Assembly (NCBI GenBank): GCA_900540375.1
Contig: UQFS01000003.1
Span: 67,919-131,918, forward strand
Length of the DNA: 64,000 bases
Direction: 5' to 3'
From: an uncultured Prevotella sp.
GTDB lineage: Bacteria > Bacteroidota > Bacteroidia > Bacteroidales > Bacteroidaceae
In this document: positions 1-10,459 of the stretch, piece after piece
Position numbering within the stretch: the stretch's first letter is position 1
Layout: each line of letters starts with the position of its first letter
The notes under the pieces: generated by a model
Database searches by the model: none
What the model saw: only the letters and a program-made list of their open reading frames with translations
What the model was told of the DNA's origin: nothing
Program-made: the position numbers and the translations under genes

Positions 1-889
1 GTACCCAGATACGGCCGTCGTTACGCAGAGACTCGGACATCAGCGTCAGCTTACTCTGCTTGTCACCATGTACAGGAATACAAGTCGGGTGGATCTGAAC
101 GAAGCAGGGGTTAGCGAAGTAAGCGCCCTTGCGATAAGCCTGCAGTGCAGCGGTGCAGTTGCAGCCCATGGCGTTGGTGGAGAGGAAGTAAGTATTTCCG
201 TATCCACCGGTAGCGAGGCAGACAGCGTGAGCGGAGTAGCGCTCGAGCTTACCGGTTACCAGGTTCTTGGCAATGATGCCGCGTGCGCGACCGTCGATGA
301 TAACGACATCCTCCATCTCGGTACGAGTGTGGAGCTCCACGCTACCGCGGTTGACCTCTTTCATCAGAGAAGAGTAAGCGCCGAGCAACAGCTGCTGGCC
401 GGTCTGACCCTTGGCATAGAATGTACGGCTGACCTGCACACCACCGAAAGAGCGGTTGGCGAGCATGCCACCATACTCACGTGCGAAAGGCACGCCCTGT
501 GCGACGCACTGGTCGATGATGTTTGCACTGACCTCAGCCAGACGATAGACGTTGGCCTCACGTGCGCGGTAGTCACCACCTTTGATCGTATCGTAGAACA
601 GACGGTAGACGCAGTCGCCATCGTTCTGGTAGTTCTTTGCGGCATTGATACCACCCTGAGCCGCGATAGAGTGAGCGCGACGGGGTGAATCCTGGATACA
701 GAAGTTAATCACATGGAAGCCCATCTCACCCAGAGAGGCAGCAGCACTGGCACCAGCCAGACCGGTACCCACGACGATGATGCTCAGCTTACGCTTGTTG
801 GCGGGGTTGACCAGTTTCTGATGCGCTTTATAGTTGGTCCATTTTTCAGCCAAAGGGCCTTCAGGAATCTTAGAATCTATTTGTGACAT
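1..889 (-). CDS. frdA: Succinate dehydrogenase/fumarate reductase flavoprotein subunit (partial)
   Basis: The first 296 codons of the flavoprotein subunit of the membrane quinone-linked succinate:fumarate oxidoreductase; the C-terminus lies left of the window. The start is the ATG whose complement is at 887-889. The FAD dinucleotide-binding motif VVGTGLAGASAA is at about residues 39-50, and RRAHSIAAQGG follows, with His73 at the position that carries covalent FAD in this family. Later segments (NDGDCVYRLFYDTIKGGDYRAREANVY region, GGYGNTYFLSTNAMG) also match family patterns. It lies 41 bp downstream of sdhC on the same strand, the sdhC-A-B order of Bacteroidota; an iron-sulfur subunit gene would be expected just beyond the edge. 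In anaerobic relatives the complex mainly reduces fumarate. Direction here is inferred, not visible. Confidence 0.95.
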   Translation of the reverse strand, partial: MSQIDSKIPEGPLAEKWTNYKAHQKLVNPANKRKLSIIVVGTGLAGASAAASLGEMGFHVINFCIQDSPRRAHSIAAQGGINAAKNYQNDGDCVYRLFYDTIKGGDYRAREANVYRLAEVSANIIDQCVAQGVPFAREYGGMLANRSFGGVQVSRTFYAKGQTGQQLLLGAYSSLMKEVNRGSVELHTRTEMEDVVIIDGRARGIIAKNLVTGKLERYSAHAVCLATGGYGNTYFLSTNAMGCNCTAALQAYRKGAYFANPCFVQIHPTCIPVHGDKQSKLTLMSESLRNDGRIWV

Positions 890-930
890 AATTAGTTGAT
901 GCTAATGATAAATGATGTAAGGAATCGGAT

Positions 931-1614
931 TTAAGCATTGCACATGCTGGGGGCAAAGCCGAGCCAAAAGGACAGAATCAAGAAGGCAAAGACAGCCATG
1001 AGGATGGTGACATATACCAGACCGATGCACTGCCAGCGCTTCAGCCAAATCTTGCCGCTCCATCCCAGTGTCTGCATAGCGCTCCAGAAGCCGTGAGAGA
1101 GGTGGAACCAGATGGCGCAGATCCAGATCAGATACAGAATAGAGAACAGAGGATTGGAGAAAGTGTCCTGAATCCAGGCGAAGCCGTCAGCAGGATCGTG
1201 TGCGACCTCGATGCCAGCAAGCTCTGCAAACATCATGTGACCCCAGAAGTTGTAAAGGTGGAGCACGATGCCGATGAGGATGATCAGACCGAGCACGAGC
1301 ATGTTCTGCGAAGCCCAGCTCACCTCAGGACGGCGGCTTGTCACCTCATAGCGCTGCTCACCACGTGCACGACGGTTCTGAGCTGTCAGGATGAAAGCGT
1401 AGACGATGTGACACACGGCCAAGAAAGCCAGGCCCAAAGTACCAGCCACTGCATACCAGTTGCTTCCCAAAAAACCGCAAACCGTGTTGTACGCATCCCC
1501 GGAGAAGAATGCGGCAACATTCATGCAGCAGTGGAAAGTCAAGAATAGAATAAGGCAGATGCCGGTCACCGACATCACAACTTTTCTACCAATCGGAGAA
1601 TTGATTAACCACAT
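931..1614 (-). CDS. sdhC: Succinate dehydrogenase/fumarate reductase cytochrome b subunit
   Basis: A 227-residue integral membrane subunit that anchors the flavoprotein and iron-sulfur subunits and passes electrons between the quinone pool and the catalytic head through haem b. Five hydrophobic segments are visible, at about residues 11-36, 53-78, 105-125, 155-172 and 195-220. Candidate haem-ligand histidines are His28, His69, His119/126 and His171/174, which fits the single-subunit two-haem (Wolinella/Bacteroides-type) cytochrome rather than the separate SdhC/SdhD pair. It is the first gene of the sdhC-frdA operon. I see no clear TAnnTTTG promoter in the 214 bp upstream, which it shares with mnmG reading the other way. 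Confidence 0.93.
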   Translation of the reverse strand: MWLINSPIGRKVVMSVTGICLILFLTFHCCMNVAAFFSGDAYNTVCGFLGSNWYAVAGTLGLAFLAVCHIVYAFILTAQNRRARGEQRYEVTSRRPEVSWASQNMLVLGLIILIGIVLHLYNFWGHMMFAELAGIEVAHDPADGFAWIQDTFSNPLFSILYLIWICAIWFHLSHGFWSAMQTLGWSGKIWLKRWQCIGLVYVTILMAVFAFLILSFWLGFAPSMCNA

Positions 1615-1803
1615 AAATGATTGACTTTTAATTATTTAACTGTTAGATAAATCCGATATTAACACTTTTAAGCATCCATCTGAGTGCAGCATTCCATCCC
1701 CCTATACCTTATATATAGTAGGAGGTGCCGTTTTCAGTATGCAAAAATACTATATTTTAGCGATAATTCAAAGCAAAAGCGATAAAAATTGAATTTAATT
1801 TCT

Positions 1804-1811
1804 TACTTTTG
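1804..1811 (+). promoter_or_regulatory. Candidate -7 element of mnmG promoter
   Basis: TACTTTTG fits the Bacteroidota -7 consensus TAnnTTTG and lies 17 bp before the mnmG ATG. No well-spaced TTTG is visible at -33, so this is a partial match. Confidence 0.45.
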
Positions 1812-1828
1812 CCAAAAAAGACAGAAAC

Positions 1829-3700
<1,872 letters not shown>

Positions 3701-3754
3701 GCACGAGCTGCCGCTCTTCTCACACTTCAAGATCAATTGGACGGAAATCATAAA

Positions 3755-3770
3755 AGTTTCACGTGAAACT
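3755..3770. promoter_or_regulatory. parS-like ParB-binding palindrome, site 1
   Basis: AGTTTCACGTGAAACT is a perfect 16-bp palindrome that contains all 14 inner bases of the canonical chromosomal parS site (TGTTTCACGTGAAACA). It lies in the mnmG-apt intergenic gap. parS sites nucleate ParB for chromosome segregation and cluster near the replication origin in most bacteria. A second site lies 787 bp downstream. Confidence 0.8.
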
Positions 3771-3828
3771 GTAAAACGTATAAGATATTGAAATAAAGCC
3801 ACTTAATCATTAAAGTAAAACGTAAAAG

Positions 3829-4359
3829 ATGAACAAACAAATCTTATTGGATAATCTGCGTGTCATTCCTGACTGGCCGATTAAAGGAGTTCATTTCAGG
3901 GATATAACAACGATGTTTAAGAGTCCCGAATGCATTCAAGAACTGAGCAATGCCATGTATGATCTCTACAAGGACAAAGGCATTACTAAGATCGTGGGCA
4001 TAGAGAGCAGAGGCTTCGTCCTCAGTTCTGCTGCTGCCTACCTTCTTCACGCCGGCATCGTTCTTTGCCGCAAGCCGGGCAAACTCCCCTGCGAGACAAT
4101 CCAGCAAAGCTACGCCAAAGAATATGGTGCCGACACGATCGAAATCCATAAAGACGCTATTACGCCCGACGACGTGGTGCTGCTCCATGATGATCTCCTT
4201 GCCACGGGCGGCACAATGAAGGCTGCTTGCGACCTCGTCAAGAAGTTTCATCCCAAGAAGATATATTGCAACTTCATCATAGAATTGCAATCCGAATTTC
4301 TCCACGCACGCGACATCTTCGACAAGGACATTGAGGTTACAAGCCTCTTGCAGTTCTGA
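3829..4359 (+). CDS. apt: Adenine phosphoribosyltransferase
   Basis: A cytosolic purine-salvage enzyme that converts adenine and PRPP to AMP and pyrophosphate. The PRPP-binding motif of type I phosphoribosyltransferases is clear at residues 117-129 (VVLLHDDLLATGG), and the N-terminal Apt-type segment DWPIKGVHFRDITT is at about 15-28. At 176 residues the length is standard. It lies 128 bp after mnmG, is closed by a strong terminator at 4379-4404, and sits between the two parS sites. The start ATG at 3829 places the conserved N-terminus correctly. Confidence 0.95.
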   Translation: MNKQILLDNLRVIPDWPIKGVHFRDITTMFKSPECIQELSNAMYDLYKDKGITKIVGIESRGFVLSSAAAYLLHAGIVLCRKPGKLPCETIQQSYAKEYGADTIEIHKDAITPDDVVLLHDDLLATGGTMKAACDLVKKFHPKKIYCNFIIELQSEFLHARDIFDKDIEVTSLLQF

Positions 4360-4378
4360 TAGACTTCAAAATCACAAA

Positions 4379-4404
4379 GCCAAGACCGCCAAAACGGTCT
4401 TGGC
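4379..4404 (+). terminator. Rho-independent terminator of apt
   Basis: Perfect 10-bp stem (GCCAAGACCG / CGGTCTTGGC) with a 6-nt loop followed directly by CTTTT, 19 bp after the apt stop codon. Confidence 0.85.
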
Positions 4405-4541
4405 CTTTTAGCCTATAATCGAAGTGAAATTAGCAGAAACAAATGCTGCGCGCCAACGCAGCCCTCAATGCAAAGAGAAGCAAAGCCGTTTATGACCCGC
4501 TACACGACGGATGCAGACGGAATCAATAGGCTTACAGTATT

Positions 4542-4557
4542 TGTTTCACGTGAAACT
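4542..4557. promoter_or_regulatory. parS-like ParB-binding palindrome, site 2
   Basis: TGTTTCACGTGAAACT matches 15 of 16 positions of the canonical parS sequence, including the whole inner 14-bp palindrome. It is intergenic, 41 bp upstream of the uvrC start codon. Together with the site at 3755-3770 it forms a parS pair around apt. Confidence 0.85.
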
Positions 4558-4598
4558 GACAACATGCTTATATATAGTAGATAAAGGTAAAGACGACC

Positions 4599-6452
4599 AT
4601 GACAAGAGAAGAAAACGACAAGAGACTGGCAAAACTCAAGAACATTGTACTTAATATGCCAGAGAAACCAGGCTCCTATCAGTTCTATGACAAGGATCAT
4701 GTCATCATATATGTAGGTAAGGCAAAGAAACTCAAAAGCCGTGTCTCCACTTATTTCCATAAAGAAGTAGATCGCTTTAAGACCAAGGTATTGGTGAGCA
4801 AGATAGAAGACATCAGCTATTCGGTCGTCAACAGTGAGGAAGACGCGCTGCTGCTCGAAAACGCGCTCATTAAGAAATACAATCCCCGCTACAATGTACT
4901 GCTCAAAGACGGTAAGACCTATCCCAGCATTTGCGTGACCAACGAATACTTTCCCCGTATTTTCAAGACACGTCACATCAACAAGCGCTACGGTACTTAC
5001 TTCGGACCTTTTCCCCATATCTCGGCCATGTACAACGTGTTGGAACTCATCAAAAGAGCGTTTAAGCCACGTTCCTGCCGCCAGCCGATCACCCGAGAGG
5101 GCGTGGAACAGCACAAATACAAGCCTTGTCTGGAATATCATATCCACAACTGTGAGGGTTGCTGCATCGGCAAGCAGAGCTACGAGGACTACCAGGAGAA
5201 TATGCGGCAGGCGCGAGAGGTGCTCAAAGGCAACACGCGTGCACTCAGCGAATGGGTCTATACGCGCATGATGGCCAACGCCAAACTGTTGAAATTCGAG
5301 GAAGCAGAGCGCCTCAAGCAACGTTATCTGCTTCTGCAGGAGTTCGTCTCCAAGAGTGAGGTCGTCAGCCATACGATCAACGACGTCGACGTCTTCACCA
5401 TCACAGACGACGATCAGAAGAAGAACGCCTTTATCAACTACATCCATGTCACCAACGGCACGATCAACCAAAGCTTCACCTATGAGTATAAGCGCAAGCT
5501 GGAGGAGACCGATCAGGACCTGCTGCTACAAGCCATCCCAGAGATTCGTGAGCGCTTCAAAAGCAAGGCGAAGGAGATCATCGTGCCCTTTGAGATGGAC
5601 TGGACGCTGACAGATGCCACCTTCACCGTGCCGCAGCGGGGTGACAAACACCACCTTTTGGAACTCTCGGAGATGAACGGCAAGCAGTACAAATTCGACC
5701 GTCTGAAACAAAGCGACAAGCTCAATCCCGAACAAAAACAGACACGGCTGATGAAGGAACTGCAAGACCGGTTGCAACTGCCCAGGCTCCCCTACCAGAT
5801 AGAATGTTTCGACAACTCCAACATCTCCGGTACGGATGCCGTAGCGGCTTGCATTGTCTACAAAGGCATGAAGCCCTCGAAGAAAGACTATCGCAAGTAT
5901 AATATCAAGACGGTGGTAGGCCCTGACGACTATGCTTCCATGCAGGAGGTGGTGCGCCGCCGCTACGGTCGCATGAAAGAGGAAGGAACGCCCCTTCCGG
6001 ACCTCATCATCACCGATGGCGGAAAAGGCCAGATGGATGTTGTCAGGGAAGTTGTGGAGGATGAACTCCATCTGCAGATTCCGATCGCCGGCCTTGCCAA
6101 GGACGACCGTCACCGCACCAATGAGCTGCTCTATGGCTTCCCGCCACAGGTGATCGGCATGAAAACTGACTCAGAGCTTTTCCGTGTGCTCACGCAGATA
6201 CAGGACGAGGTGCACCGCTTCGCCATCACCTTCCACCGCGACAAGCGTTCCAAGCACGCTCTGCACTCAGAGCTCGACGACATCAAAGGCATAGGCAGCA
6301 AGACAGCCGCGACGCTGCTCAAGGTCTTTAAGTCTGTCAAGAACATCAAGGGAGCAACACTTGACCAGCTTGCCATCACCATCGGGCCAGCCAAAGCCCA
6401 GCTGGTTTATGATCACTTTCAGCAAGGACAGCAGCAGGAAGAAGAGATGTAG
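4599..6452 (+). CDS. uvrC: UvrABC system protein C (excinuclease subunit C)
   Basis: The dual-incision nuclease of bacterial nucleotide excision repair, recruited by UvrB to damaged DNA. The 617 residues show the expected order: GIY-YIG nuclease domain at about 25-100 (GSYQFY...IIYVGKAKKLKSRV), which makes the 3' incision; a UVR/UvrB-contact helix near 225-245 (KLLKFEEAERLKQRY); the RNase H-like 5'-incision domain from about 400 (ECFDNSNISGTDAV, then LIITDGGKGQMDVV); and a C-terminal helix-hairpin-helix near 560 (DDIKGIGSKTAATLL). It starts 41 bp behind parS site 2. No terminator follows at once; a 22-bp tandem array begins 48 bp after the stop. Confidence 0.97.
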   Translation: MTREENDKRLAKLKNIVLNMPEKPGSYQFYDKDHVIIYVGKAKKLKSRVSTYFHKEVDRFKTKVLVSKIEDISYSVVNSEEDALLLENALIKKYNPRYNVLLKDGKTYPSICVTNEYFPRIFKTRHINKRYGTYFGPFPHISAMYNVLELIKRAFKPRSCRQPITREGVEQHKYKPCLEYHIHNCEGCCIGKQSYEDYQENMRQAREVLKGNTRALSEWVYTRMMANAKLLKFEEAERLKQRYLLLQEFVSKSEVVSHTINDVDVFTITDDDQKKNAFINYIHVTNGTINQSFTYEYKRKLEETDQDLLLQAIPEIRERFKSKAKEIIVPFEMDWTLTDATFTVPQRGDKHHLLELSEMNGKQYKFDRLKQSDKLNPEQKQTRLMKELQDRLQLPRLPYQIECFDNSNISGTDAVAACIVYKGMKPSKKDYRKYNIKTVVGPDDYASMQEVVRRRYGRMKEEGTPLPDLIITDGGKGQMDVVREVVEDELHLQIPIAGLAKDDRHRTNELLYGFPPQVIGMKTDSELFRVLTQIQDEVHRFAITFHRDKRSKHALHSELDDIKGIGSKTAATLLKVFKSVKNIKGATLDQLAITIGPAKAQLVYDHFQQGQQQEEEM

Positions 6453-6500
6453 AGAGGACAAGAGAGGGAAGCGGGGGGAGTAGATAAACGCTCCGCACTT

Positions 6501-6610
6501 GCTTGACAAAAGGCTCCACAGAGGCTTGCCAAAGGCCGCACAGAGGCTTGCCAAAGGCCACACAGGAGCTTGCCAAAGGGGCATGTGCGCTTCCTAAAGG
6601 GCTCGCTCTT
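6501..6610. repeat. Tandem array, about 22-bp period, behind uvrC
   Basis: Five imperfect units start at 6501, 6524, 6546, 6568 and 6589 (steps of 23, 22, 22 and 21 bp). Units 2 and 3 are nearly identical: GCTTGCCAAAGGCCGCACAG and GCTTGCCAAAGGCCACACAG. Units 1 and 4 diverge at their ends and unit 5 reads GCTTCCTAAAGGGCTCG. Read on the minus strand the units contain GGCAAG, as do the plus-strand units near 20100. Confidence 0.75.
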
Positions 6611-6986
6611 GCTTATAAGCAAGAGAGCAGAACTCAAGGGAAGAAGAGCGGAACGACTATACTGGCCTTTCCTCGCAAAGACGCGACAAGAAGAAGGATT
6701 TGCAATTAATTGGTTATCAGATAGTTATCTACTTTTTCTTCAAAACCGGTCAGCTTTCTCTTCCCTGCTGATTGGCGTAAGCTCCAGGGCGCTCCCCATA
6801 GATGAAGACTGGGAAGCGACGCTTTTTGTTTTGTGTTTTTATTGACAAAAACATGTCAGCGAAAGGTTTCATTCCAGAGAGAAACTTTTGGTGAAAAAGC
6901 GACTCTGACAGGTTGATGATGGCAAAATAACTAACTCAAAACGTCAAAAAGCCCTTCTTTCATTGTCATTCTTGCTGTTTTTAGCT

Positions 6987-7214
6987 ATCAGAAAGGCTTT
7001 TTGATGTGGTCAGAAAGCCTTTCTGATGAAAAATTCTCTAGAGAATTTTTCGTCAAAGTACCTTGTTGAGAAAAGCCCGAAAACAGGCTATTTCATAAGA
7101 TCCTATGTTACAGCGTTTTATAAAAACCTCTCAATTTTCGCAAAATCGCACGAAAATAGAGCTTGGTGAAAAAGAATCGATTCTCAGGGGCTCTAAAATG
7201 TCAGTTTACAAGAC
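6987..7214. repeat. Interspersed repeat, copy A
   Basis: A 14-bp hairpin (ATCAGAAAGGCTTT at 6987-7000 and its perfect complement at 7014-7027) leads into a 24-bp perfect palindrome centred on CTAG (7028-7051). The centre of a second palindrome, AGAATCGATTCT at 7173-7184, is exactly 139 bp further on. Between them lies a small hairpin around TTTTCGCAAAAT (7134-7146). Similarity to copy C continues to TTTACAAGAC at 7205-7214. The same arrangement recurs in copies B and C. Confidence 0.75.
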
Positions 7215-7371
7215 ACTTCGGCATTGAATGAAAAAGCGAGGAGGATAAGGGCTGAAAATCCGATGGCATTGTGGTGAGCGCCAAGTAGAGCACAAGGGGT
7301 AATGATCAGCAGATTGAGCGATCAACGAGTAGATTTTCAGATAAAACTATCGTGTTTTGGAATAAATTGCT

Positions 7372-7379
7372 TAAATTTG
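7372..7379 (+). promoter_or_regulatory. Candidate -7 element of dtd promoter
   Basis: TAAATTTG fits TAnnTTTG and lies 30 bp before the dtd ATG. No TTTG at the proper -33 spacing is evident. Confidence 0.4.
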
Positions 7380-7409
7380 TAGGTTGCAAAACAAGAAGAG
7401 AAAACAATA

Positions 7410-7862
7410 ATGAAAATCGTAATACAGCGTGTCAGTCATGCTTCGGTGACGATAGAGGGCAAGGTGAAGTCCAGCATTGGCCGCGGCTACCTCATCCTTT
7501 TAGGAATAGGCATCGACGACGATGAGGAGGATATCCGGTGGCTGGTGAAGAAGATCATAGGCCTGCGCGTCTTCGATGATGCCAATGGCGTGATGAACCT
7601 CAGCATCGGCGACGTAGGCGGTGACATCATCGTCGTGAGCCAGTTCACACTCATGGCCAGCACCAAGAAAGGCAATCGTCCCAGCTGGATCAAGGCGGCG
7701 CCCCACTCCGTCTCCATCCCCCTCTATGAGCGTTTCTGCAAGGAGCTGCGGGAGGCTTTCGGCAAGCCGATCGGCACCGGAGAGTTTGGCGCTGACATGA
7801 AGGTGGAACTGCTCAACGACGGACCCGTAACCATCTGCATAGACACAAAAAACAAGGAATAA
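7410..7862 (+). CDS. dtd: D-aminoacyl-tRNA deacylase
   Basis: A 150-residue homodimeric proofreading enzyme that hydrolyses D-amino acids (and Gly) mischarged on tRNA. Both family signatures are present: SQFTLMAST at about residues 77-85 and the Gly-cisPro motif NDGPVTI at about 137-143, which forms the chiral filter. The N-terminus MKIVIQRVSHASVTIEG is canonical, which fixes the start. It is the first gene of a probable operon with the MazG-like hydrolase (57-bp gap) and deoC (57-bp gap). Confidence 0.96.
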   Translation: MKIVIQRVSHASVTIEGKVKSSIGRGYLILLGIGIDDDEEDIRWLVKKIIGLRVFDDANGVMNLSIGDVGGDIIVVSQFTLMASTKKGNRPSWIKAAPHSVSIPLYERFCKELREAFGKPIGTGEFGADMKVELLNDGPVTICIDTKNKE

Positions 7863-7919
7863 GACCATTAAATGCCGCCCCTGGCATAAGACATCAGGGC
7901 GGTGACTAAACAATAGAAT

Positions 7920-8273
7920 ATGGAGAACCAATCGCTCACCCTTGAAGAGGCCCAACAGCAGGTAGACAGCTGGATCAAGACCTATGGCGTGCGCTATTTC
8001 AGCGAGTTGACCAACATGACTGTCCTCACAGAGGAAGTCGGTGAACTCGCCCGCGTGATGGCCCGCAAATATGGCGACCAGAGCTTCAAAGCCGGCGAGA
8101 AAGACAATCTCGGAGAGGAAATGGCAGACATTTTCTGGGTGCTCTGCTGCCTGGCCAACCAGACCGGCGTGGACCTCACAGAGGAGTTCAGAAAGAGCAT
8201 GGACAAGAAGACAAAACGTGACGCGGCAAGACACAAGGACAATCCTAAGCTCAAGGACCAGTACAACCAATAG
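7920..8273 (+). CDS. MazG-like nucleotide pyrophosphohydrolase
   Basis: A 117-residue all-alpha NTP pyrophosphohydrolase of the MazG/RS21-C6 type, expected to hydrolyse non-canonical or excess (d)NTPs to monophosphates and pyrophosphate. The metal-binding signature is visible as TEEVGELARVM at about residues 38-48 and, after a spacer, EEMADIFWVL at about 67-76 (the EExxE...ExxD pattern). The start ATG at 7920 follows the dtd stop by 57 bp. The exact substrate cannot be read from sequence. Placement between dtd and deoC suggests a house-cleaning and nucleotide catabolism operon. Confidence 0.85.
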   Translation: MENQSLTLEEAQQQVDSWIKTYGVRYFSELTNMTVLTEEVGELARVMARKYGDQSFKAGEKDNLGEEMADIFWVLCCLANQTGVDLTEEFRKSMDKKTKRDAARHKDNPKLKDQYNQ

Positions 8274-8330
8274 CTACACACCAACAACGGCCCATAGCAA
8301 CTCATTCATAACTCATCAAATCATACTCAT

Positions 8331-9302
8331 ATGGCATACACAAAAGACATCGAGCCCACCATACAGCCGGGCAGCCTGAAGGCGAAAGTAGAGAACGTCC
8401 GTAAAAGCAACGAACCGAAAGAAGATAAATACGAGCAGGCACTGCACAAATACAACTGCGACGTCGACGAGGCAGAGGTGAAAGCCGCCGTCGCGAAGAT
8501 CATCGCAGAGAAGGTGCCCGAAAACGACAACGAGGACGTGAAAAAGTTCCTTCTCGGCAGCGTGGAGCTCACCAGTCTCCACACCACCGACACAGACGAA
8601 AGCATTCTGGCCATGACCGAAAAGGTCAACAAGTTCGACGAGGCCTATCCCGACCTACCCCATGTGGCTACAATCTGCGTCTATCCCAACTTTGCGCATA
8701 TCGTCAGTCAGAGCCTCGAAGTAGATGGCGTCGAGGTAGCGGTCGTCTCCGGCTCCTTTCCTTCCTCACAGACGTTTGTAGAGGTGAAAGTGGCCGAGAC
8801 TGCGCTGGCTATCAAGGACGGCGCAACAAACGTGGATATCGTCCTGCCCGTAGGCAAGTTCCTCAGCGGCGACTACGAGGGTCTGGCCGACGATATCGAT
8901 GAACTGAAGCAGACCTGCGGTGAGGTACCCATGAAGGTGATCCTCGAAACCTGCGACCTGGGTAGCCTCAGCAACGTGAAGAAAGCGGCCTTGCTGGCGA
9001 TGTATTCCGGTGCTGACTATATCAAAACCTCAACAGGAAAAGAGAAGCAAGGAGCCACGCCAGAGGGTGTTTATGTCATGGCGCATGCCATCAAGGAGTA
9101 CTACGAGCAGACGGGCCGTGTCGTCGGGCTGAAGCCTGCCGGTGGCATCAACACGGTCAAGGATGCTGTGACCTACTACACCATCGTGAAGGAAGTCCTC
9201 GGTGAGAAGTGGCTCACCAATAAGCTCTTCCGCCTTGGCACGAGTCGCTTGACCAACCTGCTGCTCAGCGACGTGCTCGGCAAAGAGACCAAGTGGTACT
9301 AA
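8331..9302 (+). CDS. deoC: Deoxyribose-phosphate aldolase
   Basis: Splits 2-deoxyribose 5-phosphate into glyceraldehyde 3-phosphate and acetaldehyde during deoxynucleoside breakdown. The Schiff-base lysine lies in YIKTSTGK at about residues 233-240, and the second catalytic lysine in GLKPAGGI at about 263-270. At 323 residues it is longer than the 220-260 residues of the E. coli and short forms; the extra length is a charged N-terminal segment (residues 1-60) before the TIM barrel, which fits Bacteroidota DeoC. It ends in a shared bidirectional terminator facing ispB. Confidence 0.93.
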   Translation: MAYTKDIEPTIQPGSLKAKVENVRKSNEPKEDKYEQALHKYNCDVDEAEVKAAVAKIIAEKVPENDNEDVKKFLLGSVELTSLHTTDTDESILAMTEKVNKFDEAYPDLPHVATICVYPNFAHIVSQSLEVDGVEVAVVSGSFPSSQTFVEVKVAETALAIKDGATNVDIVLPVGKFLSGDYEGLADDIDELKQTCGEVPMKVILETCDLGSLSNVKKAALLAMYSGADYIKTSTGKEKQGATPEGVYVMAHAIKEYYEQTGRVVGLKPAGGINTVKDAVTYYTIVKEVLGEKWLTNKLFRLGTSRLTNLLLSDVLGKETKWY

Positions 9303-9328
9303 GACAAGGAAAACATCCAATAAATGCG

Positions 9329-9361
9329 AAAGGGAGCAACCTCAATGAGGCTGCTCCCTTT
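9329..9361. terminator. Bidirectional terminator between deoC and polyprenyl synthetase
   Basis: Stem AAAGGGAGCA / TGCTCCCTTT with an inner CCTCA/TGAGG stem; A-rich on one side and T-rich on the other, lying between two convergent genes. Confidence 0.8.
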
Positions 9362-9391
9362 TATGATAGATGGCGGATGATCAAGCTATGA

Positions 9392-10369
9392 TTAGATATT
9401 CCGCTCAATGACATAGTCAAGATAGGCTCTGAGGCTCTTGCGCACGTCATCATCATGTACCTCATGCTCAAGGAAATAAACGCTCTCGGCATGAAGCTCC
9501 CACATGCGCTGATCGGCATATTCTATACCTCCGTTCTCTTTCGTAAACTTGACGAGCTCCGCGATCTCCTCCTTGGTCACGGTACCTGCTTTCACCTTCT
9601 TGGCCAGGGCAAGCATCTCCTGGCTGCCGGTGGAGCGCAGCGCATGGATGACGGGCAGCGTGAGCTTGCCCTCGGCCATGTCGTTGCCGGTAGGCTTACC
9701 GACGTTGGCCTGGTCGTAATAGTCAAAAATGTCGTCACGGATCTGGAAGATAATGCCCAAGTTCTGACCGAACTTCTTGGCCTCCTGAATCTCTTCCTCT
9801 GGCGCTCCTGCCGACAACGCGCCGATGGCAGCGCAAGCCTCGAAGAGTGCTGCCGTCTTTTGCTTGATCACTTGATAGTAGACTTCCTCCGAAATATCTT
9901 GGTTCTGGATATTGGAAAGCTGCAGAATCTCACCATTGGACAGCGTGCGACCGAGCTCGGCAAGATGCCTTACGATGGTCTCAGAATGCGTATAGCTGAC
10001 ATGCAGCAAGGCCGTTGAGAGGATATAATCGCCCACGAGCACAGCCACCTTATTGTCAAACATCGCATTGACGCTCTTCTGCCCACGCCGTTCTCCACTC
10101 TCGTCCACGACATCGTCGTGCACGAGCGAGGCCGTGTGCAGCAGCTCCAAACCCACTGCCGCATGCTGTGTGATATCAGAGATCTCGCCGAAGTTCTTGG
10201 CCATGAGAAGTATCAATATAGGACGCATACGCTTGCCTGCGCGGTTGCGGATGTGCTCCAGCGCCTGCGACAAAAGCCCGTCGGCATGCGACAACGACTT
10301 GTTGAAAAGATCGATGAAATCGCACAATTCTGAGCTGATAGGTTGCTTGATGATCGACAAATAATCCAT
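9392..10369 (-). CDS. ispB: Polyprenyl diphosphate synthase (trans-type)
   Basis: A 325-residue trans-isoprenyl diphosphate synthase that adds IPP units to an allylic primer to make the side chain of menaquinone. Both aspartate-rich motifs are present: LVHDDVVDESGERRG at about residues 82-96 and IRDDIFDYYDQ at about 205-215. Small residues precede the first motif as in medium/long-chain enzymes. Which chain length it makes (hepta- to undecaprenyl) cannot be told. It is a single-gene unit; a -7-like TAATTTTG on the minus strand (complement of 10389-10396) lies 20 bp upstream of the ATG. Confidence 0.9.
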   Translation of the reverse strand: MDYLSIIKQPISSELCDFIDLFNKSLSHADGLLSQALEHIRNRAGKRMRPILILLMAKNFGEISDITQHAAVGLELLHTASLVHDDVVDESGERRGQKSVNAMFDNKVAVLVGDYILSTALLHVSYTHSETIVRHLAELGRTLSNGEILQLSNIQNQDISEEVYYQVIKQKTAALFEACAAIGALSAGAPEEEIQEAKKFGQNLGIIFQIRDDIFDYYDQANVGKPTGNDMAEGKLTLPVIHALRSTGSQEMLALAKKVKAGTVTKEEIAELVKFTKENGGIEYADQRMWELHAESVYFLEHEVHDDDVRKSLRAYLDYVIERNI

Positions 10370-10459
10370 GCTATAGTAATCTTTGATACAAAATTAGTTA
10401 TTTTAATTGGATAATATGGCAATAATTTCGTAATTTTACAAATAAAAACGAAATATCAA

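Larger units (their letters stand above)
6453..7409. other. Long intergenic region uvrC-dtd
   Basis: 957 bp without a convincing gene. It holds, in order, a tandem array of about 22-bp period (6501-6610), a weak GC-rich hairpin before T-tracts (6790-6798 with 6810-6818, a possible terminator), copy A of the interspersed repeat (about 6987-7214) and the dtd -7 element (7372-7379). Short ORFs here have no recognisable product and overlap the repeats. Confidence 0.7.

Noticed and set aside
4561..4586. CTTATATATAGTAG shared with the mnmG upstream region (about 1709-1722)
   Set aside because: Low-complexity AT sequence; too simple to support a regulatory claim.
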